Of a DNA stretch of 64,000 bases, positions 17,801-26,846 are shown in pieces (the stretch's first letter is position 1; the number at the start of each line of letters is the position of its first letter). The notes below the pieces were generated by a model. That model saw nothing but the letters and a program-made list of their open reading frames with translations, was not told the origin of the DNA and did no database searches. This DNA is from Azotimanducus sp963663145 (GTDB lineage Bacteria > Pseudomonadota > Gammaproteobacteria > Pseudomonadales > Azotimanducaceae). The stretch covers positions 2,356,001 to 2,420,000 of the forward strand of contig OY760134.1 in assembly GCA_963663145.1 (NCBI GenBank), in the 5' to 3' direction. Position numbers and translations under genes: made by a program.

Positions 17801-18317
17801 CCGTTGCCTCGCCATCGCTGACTTCGATGGTCGCGGTATCGGTCAGGGTCGCACCCACGCCGAGTGCCTGAATATCGTCGCTGTCGGTGATGGTGTAGGT
17901 CCAACTGCCGTCATCGGCGAGCGCCAAGGAACCAAGGTCGCCGTCTTTGGTGACGCTATAGGTTAGGGCATCCCCATCCTCGTCGGAACCAACCGCACTT
18001 CCGGTAGCCGGATCGCCATCTTCAACGGCCGTGCCTGAGGCATCCGTAGCCGTGGGGGCGTTATTCGGGGGAGGCGGGGGTGGGGGCGGGGGTGGGGGCG
18101 TGGGGCCGCCGCTGCCGCCGCCGCCGCAGGCAGCGAGGGCTGCCGCGAGGGTTGCCAAAGAAAACCCTCGAACGGTGTTTTGGCCGTTGAGGAGAGTTAC
18201 ATTCGCAACCCTGAACTTAAGGCCTTGGGGTTCGAGTTCCTGACCACTAGCTGAGGCAGAGTTCGTGGTTGAATCACAATTCATGGTATTGGCTCCGATA
18301 ACGAGATATGTTGGCAT
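11809..18317 (-). pseudogene. Large cadherin/VCBS-repeat surface lipoprotein gene with about seven frameshifts
   Basis: The predicted product (about 2,170 aa if the frame is repaired) starts at ATG 18317 (GGGAGA site; ATG at 18284 is an alternative). Near residue 52 is a hydrophobic stretch ending in a lipobox-like LAAC (Cys64), then a Gly run and a poly-Pro linker. VCBS and cadherin-like repeats follow (NDAPGAPTV, VTVTNVNEMPT, TVGNVNEAPT). The C-terminus is Asp-rich and ends MASMLDDGIF. The frame is lost near 15740, 14850, 14431-14435, 13967-13973, 13380, 12826 and 12709-12711. On either side of each break the repeat sequence continues smoothly after a one-base correction, and no other stops occur. 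A terminator follows. It was probably a secreted calcium-dependent adhesin. It is inactive as written unless the indels are sequence errors. Confidence 0.8.
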
Positions 18318-18586
18318 GACGAGCGTCTCCCAACTAAGGGTGAAATTAAAGCACACGCTAGACGCATTGCGCAATACTACCCAAAATTGAGGTGATAGTC
18401 ACAAGGAAAGTGCAGAATTTGCAAAATAATGTAACTCCCTGCCCAGAAAACTAGTTTCATGCCCTAGGGCTAGGGCGCATGTTCAGTCATTCCTTGGGGT
18501 GTGTCAAGGGGTTTGTGCCAAGACAGGATCGTGACACGGTTCACTCGATCAGCTTGACATCGCCTTTTTACTCGGCGATGTTCCTT

Positions 18587-18997
18587 CTATTCGCAGATGG
18601 CTTCAAGAAACTCGCGCGGGTTGACGACGGCGACGCCTCGGCGGCATTCTGCGGGGAGGTGTTTCCGATTGCCGCTGATCAGGAAGTCGGCCTGTGCGGC
18701 CACCGCGACTTCCAAGAAGGGCTGATCGCCCGGATCAGCGAGCTTGGTGTTGAGGGGCTGTACAGTGAGCCGACCACCACTGCTCACCAATCGCGAATCG
18801 CGCGAGCACCGTTTCGACGCTCTTGGATGGCAAGGCGATCGGGGCTGAGTGAGTACATCGCGGAACTCGCCCAAGATTCGCCCGTCAAAGCACAGGCGGT
18901 GTGCGCCGGCACTCACAAGATCGACGATGGTTGCGGGCGGTCCGTGCGGCGAAAGCAGGCCCGACACGAGTACGTTCGTGTCCAAGACGACCCTCAC
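18587..18997 (-). CDS. PIN-domain toxin (VapC-like, COG1569 type), middle scrambled by compensated frameshifts
   Basis: The N-terminus MRVVLDTNVLVSGLLSPHG and C-terminal LADPGDQPFLEVAVAA.. with ISGNRKHLP are typical of the PIN_3/COG1569 group; acidic residues D6, E44 and D in ADPGD/QADF fit the active site. Residues about 52-75 (SPCHPRASKRCSRD..) are unlike the family. In the alternative frame the same DNA reads ALPSKSVETVLARFAIGE, which does fit. This implies a one-base loss near 18842 and a one-base gain near 18780 that restores the frame. The start is GTG, overlapping the Phd-like gene's stop. A nuclease toxin by family; activity of this copy is doubtful. Confidence 0.7.
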   Translation of the reverse strand: MRVVLDTNVLVSGLLSPHGPPATIVDLVSAGAHRLCFDGRILGEFRDVLTQPRSPCHPRASKRCSRDSRLVSSGGRLTVQPLNTKLADPGDQPFLEVAVAAQADFLISGNRKHLPAECRRGVAVVNPREFLEAICE

Positions 18998-19276
18998 GAA
19001 CGGCGCTCGGCGCGCACGGCAGCGATTTCCGCATTCATCGCATTAAGGGATAGATCGGCGGCACCGGTCTCGCGAGCGGTTTGCCGAATTGACTCCATGG
19101 CTTCCAGCGACTCCGCTTGTCGCAGGGTTTCTGCTGTCAAATGTCTCCGGGGACGTGGCCACAAGAAACGCGATAGGTCTGCCATTGGAGGTGATGACCA
19201 TGCGCCGCTGGGTCTGCAATGCCTCCCAGACCGCGGCTGATCGAGATCGTAGTTCTCGGACACTGATGAAGTCCAT
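18994..19276 (-). pseudogene. Phd/YefM-family antitoxin with a one-base frameshift
   Basis: ATG at 19276 follows AGGAGA and begins MDFISVRELRSRSAAVWEAL.., then VITSNGRPIAFLVATSPETFD, the standard Phd/YefM DNA-binding and dimer part. At about 19131-19141 the frame changes. Dropping one base continues into AETLRQAESLEAMESIR and ends AAVRAERRS at the stop overlapping the PIN gene. The C-terminal toxin-binding part is therefore out of frame as written. It pairs with the PIN toxin downstream. Decay or sequence error; both members of the pair carry indels. Confidence 0.7.
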
Positions 19277-19543
19277 TGCATCTCCTCTGCACATGTACAC
19301 AACTGTGCATTTTATTAGGGACACAAAGTCAAGCCTGAGTCGTAGACACATCACCCGCACAACGGATTGGAACCGGCGCGTCACATACGAACAAAATGTG
19401 CATGGTTAGGCGTTTCCGGCGGACCCGTCCTTCGCTCTACAGCGAGTGACCGCAAACCCGCTGCCGAAAGTGCGAGAATGGGCGCTCCAAACACGCTGTC
19501 AACCGCCCTGATAAATCATGTTCTAGATGCGGACTACCCCACC

Positions 19544-20734
19544 ATGAATCGATTCTTCCCTGTCGCCCTGCTCGCCTTGCTGATGGCACCGCCTGCTTTC
19601 GCGGGATTCGCCGAGTCGCTAAGCGAAACCAAACCCGACTTCAATATCCGCTACCGGTTCGAGAGCGTGGATCAGCAGGGCATCGGGAAGCAGGCGCGCG
19701 CATCGACGGCGAAACTGCGCATGTCGTGGACCATGCCCGCGGACGAGGGCTTAAGCCTTGGCTTTGAAATCGACCATGTGCTCGTATTCCCGCCCGGCGC
19801 CGGAGAGAAATTCAACTCCACGGAGAACGGCCACACCGAATATCCCATCGTCGCGGACCCCTCGGGCTTTGATCTCAACCAGGTTTTTCTTCGCTACCGC
19901 AGTAAGGGTCTGACCGTGACTGCGGGCCGCCAGCAAATCCTGCACTCCGCGCAGCGATTCCTCGGCGGAGTCGCCTTCCGGCAAAACGAGCAGACCTACG
20001 ATGGACTGCGCCTAGAGTATGCTCGCGGCGTGACGAATCTCGACTACACCTACATTGCCAAGGTCAACCGGATTTTCGGGCCGGACAATGGGGCACAGCC
20101 GGCCGATTGGAATGGCGACACCCATGCCTTTCGCGGCGAGTTGGAACCGGCCAAAGGTCACAGGCTCGCCGCCTTCGGCTATCTCATGGATTTCGAGAAC
20201 GACAACGGCCCGGCAAACTCAAACGCAACCTACGGGGTGGACTACAGGGGCGACATTGGCCCGTTCTCGGTGACCGGAATCCTTGCCCGCCAGTCGGACT
20301 ACGCGGACAATCCGGTCGCCTATGATGCCAACTACTACTCCTTGGAAGCCAGCCTGAGAAGGGCTTCGATGACCTTCACCGGAGGCTATGCGGTACTCGG
20401 CCATGGCGGCAGGGAAAGTGCTTTTCGCACCCCGCTCGGCACGCTGCACAAGTTTCAAGGGTGGACCGACCGTTTTCTGGCGACGCCTCTCAATGGTGTC
20501 GCGGACGCCTATGTCACCCTCACCGCTCGAAAGGGCCCGATCATCGCCAGCCTAGCCTATCACGACTTCCAAGCAGACAAAGGCAGTGCGGACTACGGCT
20601 ATGAAATCGGGGCATCGCTCAGTTGGAGCATCAAGGATAACTTCGATGTGGAGTTCAAGTTCGCGGACTACTCGGCGAAAGCGCACGCCACCGACATCAC
20701 CAAGTTCTGGCTGAGCCTGATCGTTCGCCTGTGA
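19544..20734 (+). CDS. Outer-membrane beta-barrel porin (alginate-export/OprB-like)
   Basis: A 396-aa protein with a clear signal peptide (MNRFFPVALLALLMAPPAFA, then G) and a series of alternating amphipathic strands ending in an aromatic-rich C-terminus (KFWLSLIVRL). It includes DFNIRYRFESVD near the N-terminus and GRQQILHSAQRF. The overall build matches alginate-export or similar anion/sugar porins in the outer membrane. No neighbouring transport or catabolic genes point to a substrate. No good ribosome site precedes the ATG. It stands alone, 230 bp downstream of the divergent antitoxin gene. The gene is intact, unlike those just before it. Confidence 0.7.
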   Translation: MNRFFPVALLALLMAPPAFAGFAESLSETKPDFNIRYRFESVDQQGIGKQARASTAKLRMSWTMPADEGLSLGFEIDHVLVFPPGAGEKFNSTENGHTEYPIVADPSGFDLNQVFLRYRSKGLTVTAGRQQILHSAQRFLGGVAFRQNEQTYDGLRLEYARGVTNLDYTYIAKVNRIFGPDNGAQPADWNGDTHAFRGELEPAKGHRLAAFGYLMDFENDNGPANSNATYGVDYRGDIGPFSVTGILARQSDYADNPVAYDANYYSLEASLRRASMTFTGGYAVLGHGGRESAFRTPLGTLHKFQGWTDRFLATPLNGVADAYVTLTARKGPIIASLAYHDFQADKGSADYGYEIGASLSWSIKDNFDVEFKFADYSAKAHATDITKFWLSLIVRL

Positions 20735-20878
20735 TCAGCTTGGCGCTGGGGTGTGACGGCGCAACCCCGTCCAAGGGCTCGCCGGGCGAATATCGCACAA
20801 GAAGTGAGGGAAAAGGCTGACACGAATTGAGGCAAATGTCGCACCACGATGCTCGCGCAAACCGTGCAGGATGTGCGC

Positions 20879-21859
20879 ATGGCCGAAGCACCCCGCATAC
20901 CCCACGCAAGCGACCGCGCCTTCAGGCGCCTATTCGCCCATCCCGAGGTCGTCGCCGACCTCTTGGGCGGCTTCGCGCCCTCGCCCGCCCTGCGCGGGTT
21001 CGACCGCGGCAGCCTGCGCCCGCTGCCCGACGACCGCGTGGACTCCGGCTACCACAGGCGCGAGTCCGACGCCACCTGGGGTTTCTCGCTCGCAAGCGGC
21101 GCCGAGGTGGCTTTGATCTTCGAGGCCCAGTCCGCCGAGGACCGCGCCATGGCGGGGCGGATGACCGTCCAGATCGGCATGTTCTGCGAGAACCTCCAGC
21201 GGACGAGGCCGGGCGAACCCCTTCCGGCCGTGCTGCCGGTGGTGTTCCACACCGGCAGCGCGCCCTGGCGGGCGGAGCGGTCGCTGGCGGGGAGCGCCTC
21301 GCGCGAGGCCGGATTGTTGACCTACTTCGCGGACTCGTGCTACCTTCTGCTCGATGTCGGGGCGCTGGCGGCCGGGGCGCTGCCGGAAGGGAACTTGGTG
21401 TCGGTGGTCGCGCGCATGGAGGCGGCGCGCGGGGCCTCGGAACTGATCGGGGTGCTCGAATCGGAAAGGAAGTTCCTGCTGCGGCGGGACCCGGGACTGT
21501 GGCGGGAGTACTTCGTCTGGGCGCGCGAGGTGCTGATGCCGCTGAAGCTGCCCGACGCGGACTGGAACAGGTTTGAATCGTTGACGGAGGAAATGGACAT
21601 GATTGCGGAACGCATACTGGAGGAAATCGAGGAGCACCGGGAGGAGGGACGCGTCGAAGGACGGGTCGAAGAACGCGCCCGGGGCTTGGCGAAGCAACGC
21701 GGACTGCTGCGCGGGCAGATCGTGCGCAAGTTCGGGGAAGAGACCGCCCAAGAGTGGTCGAAACGCCTGCCGGCGCTCGACGACGGCGAGCGCCTGATGG
21801 AACTCGGCGGACTGATCATCGACTGCGAAACGGGCGAGGAGTTCCTGAACAGGCTCTGA
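20879..21859 (+). CDS. Rpn-family recombination-promoting nuclease / PD-(D/E)XK transposase-like protein
   Basis: 326 aa, start chosen at the ATG at 20879 with AGGA nine bases upstream. The N-terminus HASDRAFRRLFAHPEVVADLL and core VALIFEAQSAEDRAMAGRM match the Rpn/Transposase_31 nuclease fold (the E-x-Q block is its active-site strand). The C-terminus is a charged helical tail (EEIEEHREEGRVEGRVEERA) and a DUF4351-like end. Rpn proteins are DNase-like factors that promote horizontal recombination or act in phage conflict. It is a single gene with no partner. The high-GC sequence gives long false frames on other strands. Confidence 0.85.
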   Translation: MAEAPRIPHASDRAFRRLFAHPEVVADLLGGFAPSPALRGFDRGSLRPLPDDRVDSGYHRRESDATWGFSLASGAEVALIFEAQSAEDRAMAGRMTVQIGMFCENLQRTRPGEPLPAVLPVVFHTGSAPWRAERSLAGSASREAGLLTYFADSCYLLLDVGALAAGALPEGNLVSVVARMEAARGASELIGVLESERKFLLRRDPGLWREYFVWAREVLMPLKLPDADWNRFESLTEEMDMIAERILEEIEEHREEGRVEGRVEERARGLAKQRGLLRGQIVRKFGEETAQEWSKRLPALDDGERLMELGGLIIDCETGEEFLNRL

Positions 21860-21891
21860 CCGGCATGGCCTCCGGCAGGGCATTGCGCGGT

Positions 21892-22437
21892 TCACGGCGA
21901 GCGTGATGCAGACTTCCGAACCATACGCAATACGGACTCTTCAGACGTGTAGTGCTGAACCTCCGCGAGCGGCACCCACCTGATGTCTCGGGTTTCATGA
22001 TTGCGAACGGGCGCTTCAGACGCATCGGCGCACATGACGAATCGCAGGTCCAAGTGCCGATGGGCGGGCTGTGCGCCGCGCTGCGGAATCTCGTGTATGT
22101 CGAGATCAAAAATAGCGGGCGAATCAAGTTCAATGGTCATGCCGGTTTCTTCTCTTGCCTCGCGCAGGGCCACCGCCCGCGTGTTCGGGTTGCCGTCGCT
22201 ATGGCCGCCCGGCTGCAACCACCTGCCGAGCTTGCGGTGCAGTATTAATAAAGTGTGGGAAGCATCCTTCGACAGCACCCAAGCGGAGCCGGTGACATGG
22301 CCGGCCCAGCAATCGTTCTCAAAGCACCTGGATTCGCTCGCGACGAAGCGGCGGATATGATCGCGAACGCCCGACTCTGCCGACCAGCCATAGGCGTCGA
22401 GCATTTCCAGCAGGGACTGACGATCGGGGCAAATCAA
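21892..22437 (-). CDS. NUDIX hydrolase
   Basis: A 181-aa protein with a complete Nudix box: GGHSDGNPNTRAVALREA followed by REETGM. The substrate strands HTLLILHRKLGRWLQPGGH precede it. The enzyme hydrolyses a nucleoside-diphosphate-linked substrate that cannot be named from sequence. The start is TTG, overlapping the cobT stop as TTGA, so it is the last gene of the cobS-cobT operon. The N-terminal approximately 40 residues form a helical extension. Intact. Confidence 0.85.
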   Translation of the reverse strand: MICPDRQSLLEMLDAYGWSAESGVRDHIRRFVASESRCFENDCWAGHVTGSAWVLSKDASHTLLILHRKLGRWLQPGGHSDGNPNTRAVALREAREETGMTIELDSPAIFDLDIHEIPQRGAQPAHRHLDLRFVMCADASEAPVRNHETRDIRWVPLAEVQHYTSEESVLRMVRKSASRSP

Positions 22438-24275
22438 TGCCGCCCTGCCCTGCGCGTCGGTTGGGGCTGCATGAACAGATCCGCCAGTTGATCGATGATG
22501 GCGCCGCCGAGCTGCTCGGCATCGGTGATGGTCACCGCGCGCGAATAGTGATGGGTCACATCGTGGCCGATGCCGATGGCGACCAATTCCACCGGCGAGT
22601 GCTGCTCGATATTGTGAATCGCGTATTTCAAATGACTCACAAGGTAGTCACTCGGATTGGCGAGCAGGGTGGAGTTGTCCACCGGCAGGCCATCAGAAAT
22701 CACCAGCAGAATCTTGCGCTGCTCTTGACGCACGGCCATGCGGTTGTGCGCCCAGAGAAGCGCTTCGCCGTCGATATTCTCCTTCAATAGTTCCTCGCGC
22801 ATCATGAGACCGAGATTATTCTTGGTCCTGCGCCAGGGCTCTTCGGCGGCCTTATAAATAATGTGCCTGAGGTCATTGAGGCGCCCCGGGTTGGCGGGTT
22901 TGCCCTGCTCGATCCAGCGTTCGCGCGACCGGCCACCACGCCAAGCGCTGGTGGTGAAGCCAAGCGTCTCGACCTTCACCGAGCAACGCTCCAGGGTGCG
23001 GCCCAATATGTCGGCGCAAATGGCGGCGATGCCGATCGAGCGTCCACGCATGGACCCCGAACTGTCGATCAACATGCACACGATGGTGTCTTTGAAGTCC
23101 GAATCCTTCTCGCGCTTGTGCGCCAGCGCCGTGTTCGGATTGGTCACGACGCCGGCAAGCCTATGGGTATCGAGAATGCCCTCTTCCAAGTTGAACTCCC
23201 ACGAGCGGTTTTGTCGTGCGAGCAAACGCCTTTGCAGCCGATTGGCAAGCCGCGCCGTGGCCGCGCGCAGGGGCAGGAGTTGCTGGTCAAGCAGACCCCG
23301 CAGTCTCAAGAGTTCATCTTGTGGGCAAATGTCTCCCGCCCTGATCGTTTCATCAAATTCTTCGCTAAAGGCGTGATAGTTGAGGTCTGGCCGAATGCGT
23401 CCCAACTCGTCCATGGGCGTGTCTGGCGGGGCCTCCGCCTGATCCGAATCGCCTTGCAGTTCGGAGAAGTCGACATCCGTAGACATTTCCATGGCGACCG
23501 AATCCGTATCTTCCCCTTCTTCGGAGCCTTCATCCTGGCCTTGAGATTCATCGGGGGTCAGACTCAAGTCTCCGTCCTCGGAATCGGCCTCCGATTCAGG
23601 TTGCTCGTCGGCCTCGCCCTGAAAGGGATCGTCGAATTCGGCCTCGATGCCGAGGTCTTGGAAGACTTGTCTGCAGGTGCGCGCAAAAACCTCCTGCTGA
23701 TCCACATGCTGCTTCAAACGTTCGATACTTTCTCCCGCCCGTTCTTCCACCCATGCCCGCCAGTGCCTCGCCAAGTTTTCGGCCGAGGGCGGCAATTTGC
23801 GGCCGGTCAACGCCTGCCGAACCAACAGACCCACGGCCACGGAAAGCGGCGCCTGAGTTTCGGTGGTGATGGTGTCGAATGCCGCCTGGCGACACAGGGA
23901 CTCAAGCGACACATCAAGGTTTTGTGCCACTCCGGCGAAATCGCGCGTACCGGCCGCAGTCACGCGCGCCTCTTCGATCCAGCGGAACATCTCATGGCCG
24001 ACCCCCGCCTTGGGCGCCACCGCAGCATGCACGCGCGGGTCGTGATAGCGACGCCGCAGGGCAAACTCGTCGCCGACGCCGCGGATTGCGTCGAGTTCGA
24101 AGGCATCGCAACCAAGTTTTGGCAGCGGTATTTCCGCACTCGAGCCTGCGAGCTTGGGTGTGCCGGTAGTGAAGGAGACCTCCAACGCATCGTCACGCGA
24201 GACGGCGCGCATGGCGGCTTGCGCCGCCTGCTTGAAGTCGTCGATTGCAGATGCTCGAGTGGGTGGTTCAGCCAT
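22434..24275 (-). CDS. cobT: CobT-like cobaltochelatase subunit (VWA domain)
   Basis: A 613-aa protein with an N-terminal domain, a central acidic region (ESEADSEDGD and EGSEEGEDTD type segments) and a C-terminal von Willebrand A domain carrying the MIDAS motif in CMLIDSSGSMRG. The C-terminal LLVISDGLPVDNST is the second VWA metal-site element. CobT and the AAA+ CobS form the chaperone-like ring of the aerobic cobaltochelatase; CobN is not in the window. The gene starts MAEPPTRASAI. These first codons and the upstream 30 bases are duplicated at 25636-25689, with an insertion separating cobT from cobS. The NUDIX gene overlaps its end. Confidence 0.85.
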   Translation of the reverse strand: MAEPPTRASAIDDFKQAAQAAMRAVSRDDALEVSFTTGTPKLAGSSAEIPLPKLGCDAFELDAIRGVGDEFALRRRYHDPRVHAAVAPKAGVGHEMFRWIEEARVTAAGTRDFAGVAQNLDVSLESLCRQAAFDTITTETQAPLSVAVGLLVRQALTGRKLPPSAENLARHWRAWVEERAGESIERLKQHVDQQEVFARTCRQVFQDLGIEAEFDDPFQGEADEQPESEADSEDGDLSLTPDESQGQDEGSEEGEDTDSVAMEMSTDVDFSELQGDSDQAEAPPDTPMDELGRIRPDLNYHAFSEEFDETIRAGDICPQDELLRLRGLLDQQLLPLRAATARLANRLQRRLLARQNRSWEFNLEEGILDTHRLAGVVTNPNTALAHKREKDSDFKDTIVCMLIDSSGSMRGRSIGIAAICADILGRTLERCSVKVETLGFTTSAWRGGRSRERWIEQGKPANPGRLNDLRHIIYKAAEEPWRRTKNNLGLMMREELLKENIDGEALLWAHNRMAVRQEQRKILLVISDGLPVDNSTLLANPSDYLVSHLKYAIHNIEQHSPVELVAIGIGHDVTHHYSRAVTITDAEQLGGAIIDQLADLFMQPQPTRRAGRH

Positions 24276-24305
24276 GGCGCGTTGAAGGTTGACCCTAAGA
24301 GATGG
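24252..24305. repeat. 54-bp perfect direct repeat, copy A (cobT start)
   Basis: Contains the first eight codons of cobT and 30 bp of its leader. Identical to 25636-25689. The two copies bracket about 1.33 kb of inserted DNA. Confidence 0.95.
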
Positions 24306-24439
24306 GAATTATATGCAATCTTACCCACGCTAAGTTAAGCAGCTAGCCATTTCGGATTTGTGACTTCCCTCCACGTCTGACCCATGAATCCGCTGTGGAA
24401 GCCGGCGAGTAGCAACGGGCTTGGTGCTATGGCTAGGAG

Positions 24440-24883
24440 CTAAAACGAGAGCGAATATTGTTGTGTTGCCCCGTTGTAAAACAGCAGGCACAGAGAGAGA
24501 ATGTCGCGACCAATAAGGGACTGAAACCCTTGGTTGCGCAGGGTTGATTCACATACTGGCAGTGCGGGGATGCGCATTGGTTCTTGGTCTTCGCTTGAAT
24601 ATATGGTCACGCCTATATCGTACTGATTAACAAGTATAGGATCTGGCCCCGTAGAAGGCGTGACCATTGAAACTTTATTGATGGGCTGCAATTCAAGAGC
24701 CTCAATGACAACTGGATCAATGGACGTGCAACTTGCGCCAGTGTCAACAAGGCCATAGGCGACGAAGCCTTGTGGAATGGGTTTTTTCATCTCGTCCAGC
24801 GCGACCATTCTCGGAGCGCTCACCGTTAGCAGGACGTTTAAAAGGGGGCCGTATTGCTCAATGGGCCTTGTGAAATGCGCCAT
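24440..24883 (-). CDS. Retropepsin-like aspartic protease
   Basis: 147 aa with the catalytic flap-type motif YGLVDTGASCTSID near residue 49, the signature of single-domain retroviral-like aspartyl proteases. GFQSLIGRDILSLC towards the end is the second conserved block (IGRD). It probably acts as a homodimer in the cytoplasm. The ATG overlaps the end of the DUF5678-like gene by 26 bp, a common pairing. It lies on the segment inserted between cobS and cobT. Confidence 0.85.
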   Translation of the reverse strand: MAHFTRPIEQYGPLLNVLLTVSAPRMVALDEMKKPIPQGFVAYGLVDTGASCTSIDPVVIEALELQPINKVSMVTPSTGPDPILVNQYDIGVTIYSSEDQEPMRIPALPVCESTLRNQGFQSLIGRDILSLCLLFYNGATQQYSLSF

Positions 24884-25127
24884 TAGCGGGACTCATAAGT
24901 GGTGGGAGAAAATGAGTCTGCTCAACAACATTGATTTGTTTCACCAAAAAAGTCTCAAGCCCAAACTTGGCATAACCCTGAGCCATTGCGTCCGCATAGC
25001 TTGTATAAAAACCAACTACAGTTTCGTTCTGAATGAGGGCATATTGCCCAATCTTGTCGTCCCATTCGGAAACGCGTTTGCGATAGGTGCCTAGTTCCTT
25101 TTCCAAGAGGGTTTTTTCAGTTGACAT
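24858..25127 (-). CDS. DUF5678-like small protein
   Basis: An 89-aa protein starting at the ATG at 25127 (GGGGGA site). It has the pattern GQYALIQNETVVGFYTSYAD and then GYAKFGLETFLVKQI, typical of DUF5678-type partners of retropepsin-like proteases. The frame extends upstream to 25157, but the internal start has the better ribosome site. The function is unknown. It may be a substrate, inhibitor or targeting factor of the protease, with which it overlaps. Confidence 0.7.
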   Translation of the reverse strand: MSTEKTLLEKELGTYRKRVSEWDDKIGQYALIQNETVVGFYTSYADAMAQGYAKFGLETFLVKQINVVEQTHFLPPLMSPANGAFHKAH

Positions 25128-25253
25128 GAAATCCCCCGTTGCCCACAGAGCGAACATGTTAAAGTTTGCGTGTCAAGATTGCAATGAATGAACGCATCGC
25201 CGATTTTCCCATTATTAAGGAGACACAGTTCTTGAAGAAACAGGGCGACTCAT

Positions 25254-25659
25254 GATTGGCGATTGAGTCTTCTATCATTGTTGATCTGGTTTTCCCACTT
25301 CAGGTAGGTGTTGCCCTTCAGGCAGGGGCTGAATCCGCCGCAAATTGTCAATGAAATCCTGTACGCCCTCCTGCTCAGCGCCTGAAAGGCCAGCGCATTT
25401 TTGCGCAACATGGCATAACCTCTCTTGCTAGGATTTGGCAGTGGAATTTGAGTGCCGGCTTTCCGCCTGCCGTCATCCATGGGGCATCTTCTTCGGAAAG
25501 ACGATTGCAAAAGTTCATAAAACGAATTCCCAGCGTGACGGTATCAAGCATGCACATAGCGGCCGGGGTGGCGGTGGTCCGGGTATCGTCTGATCGTGCA
25601 TGCTCGGCTGTGTATGCCGCTGCCTGATGCTCATCTGCTCGAGTGGGTGGTTCAGCCAT
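25254..25659 (-). pseudogene. Orphan cobT 5' end fused to decayed small coding sequence
   Basis: From the upstream copy of the direct repeat the frame reads MAEPPTRA as in cobT, then leaves cobT and continues into unrelated sequence (DEHQAAAYTAEHARSDD..). Further down, another frame reads CAGLSGAEQEGVQDFIDNLRR, which looks like a real small helical protein but lacks a proper start. The stretch is best described as the 5' flank of the insertion with broken gene remains. Confidence 0.45.
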
Positions 25660-25689
25660 GGCGCGTTGAAGGTTGACCCTAAGAGATGG
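25636..25689. repeat. 54-bp perfect direct repeat, copy B (just after cobS)
   Basis: Starts 6 bp beyond the cobS stop codon. This is probably the original position of the cobT start before the insertion. Confidence 0.95.
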
Positions 25690-25695
25690 CCGCGG

Positions 25696-26706
25696 TTATC
25701 CCTTGCCCTCGAGTGTGATGTCTTGCGTCAAGTCGCCGAGATCTTCCCCCATCGCGCGCTGATAGTATTCGGCGACCGTGCCGCGCTCGAGTTCATCGCA
25801 CTTGCTGAGAAAGGTGAGCCGAAACGCGAGCTCGCAGTCCTTCAAGATGATCATGTTTTCCGCCCAGGTCATCACGGTGCGAGGGGACATGACCACGGAG
25901 ACTTCTCCTTGCATGAATCCGCGTCGCGTCAGCTCCGCCACGCCCACCATTCGCCGCACCAGCGCCCGTTCCTCTTCGCCGCGCCATTCCGGTACCTTGG
26001 AGAGGACGATGGCGACCTCCTCCTTGGAATGCAGATAATTGAGCGTCGTGACGATGTTCCAGCGGTCCATCTGCCCCTGGTTGACCTGCTGGGTGCCGTG
26101 ATACAGGCCAGTCGTGTCTCCAAGCCCAATGGTGTTGGTGGTCGCAAACAGACGAAAATGCGGATGCGCGGTGATCACCCGGCTTTGATCGAGCAAGGTG
26201 AGTTTGCCGTCGGCTTCAAGCACCCGCTGAATCACAAACATGACATCCGGACGCCCGGCATCGTATTCATCAAACACCAGCGCCACGCCATGTTGCAATC
26301 CCCAAGGAAGCAGGCCTTCCTTGAACTCGGTGACCTGCTTGCCGTCGCGCAAGGTGATGGCATCCTTACCGACGAGGTCTATGCGGCTGATGTGACTATC
26401 AAGATTGATGCGAATGCAAGGCCAATTAAGGCGTGCCGCCACCTGTTCAATATGGGTTGACTTGCCGGTGCCGTGGTAGCCTTGGATCATGACCCGGCGG
26501 TTGAATACGAACCCGGCGAGAATCGCAAGCGTCGTGCCGGGATCAAACTTGTAGGCTTCGTCAATCAGAGGCACATGTTCGGTCGCCGCTGCGAATTTTC
26601 TGATCGGAAAGGGACAGGCGAAGCCGAACACTTCTTGGCTGTCAACTTCGCCATCCAACACTCGCTCGGTTCCGACCTGCGTCAATTTTGTTGCCAATTC
26701 GCTCAT
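25696..26706 (-). CDS. cobS: CobS-like AAA+ ATPase of cobaltochelatase
   Basis: 336 aa with Walker A GYHGTGKS (about residue 117), Walker B VALVFDEYDAG and sensor/arginine elements in the following helices. The order FRLFATTNTIGLGDTTGLYHGTQQ is the sensor-1 region characteristic of CobS. It hydrolyses ATP to drive cobalt insertion with CobT/CobN, or acts as an analogous MoxR-like chaperone. The ATG start is clear. Originally adjacent to cobT; the two are now separated by the inserted protease module. Confidence 0.85.
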   Translation of the reverse strand: MSELATKLTQVGTERVLDGEVDSQEVFGFACPFPIRKFAAATEHVPLIDEAYKFDPGTTLAILAGFVFNRRVMIQGYHGTGKSTHIEQVAARLNWPCIRINLDSHISRIDLVGKDAITLRDGKQVTEFKEGLLPWGLQHGVALVFDEYDAGRPDVMFVIQRVLEADGKLTLLDQSRVITAHPHFRLFATTNTIGLGDTTGLYHGTQQVNQGQMDRWNIVTTLNYLHSKEEVAIVLSKVPEWRGEEERALVRRMVGVAELTRRGFMQGEVSVVMSPRTVMTWAENMIILKDCELAFRLTFLSKCDELERGTVAEYYQRAMGEDLGDLTQDITLEGKG

Positions 26707-26846
26707 ATCTTATAGCGGGCAAGCGGTTATCCCAGTCCGCTCATCCAATATCGTCGTCCAAACCCATAATTAAAGCATACGAAGCTCGTTATCATATGTG
26801 CGAAACTCGCCTGAATCTGGGCGAGTTGTGCTGTAAGGATCATGAA

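Noticed and set aside
15927..17966. A 679-codon open frame on the plus strand
   Set aside because: It is the antisense of the cadherin-repeat gene; the high G/C and regular D/V/T codons of the real gene keep the opposite frame open. The composition (long G/D/V runs) is not that of a protein.
20827..21576. An Arg/Ala-rich 249-codon frame overlapping the Rpn gene
   Set aside because: Out-of-frame reading of the Rpn gene; the Rpn frame has family motifs and a ribosome site.
22863..24338. A 491-codon plus-strand frame opposite cobT
   Set aside because: Shadow of cobT, which has the VWA motif and operon context.
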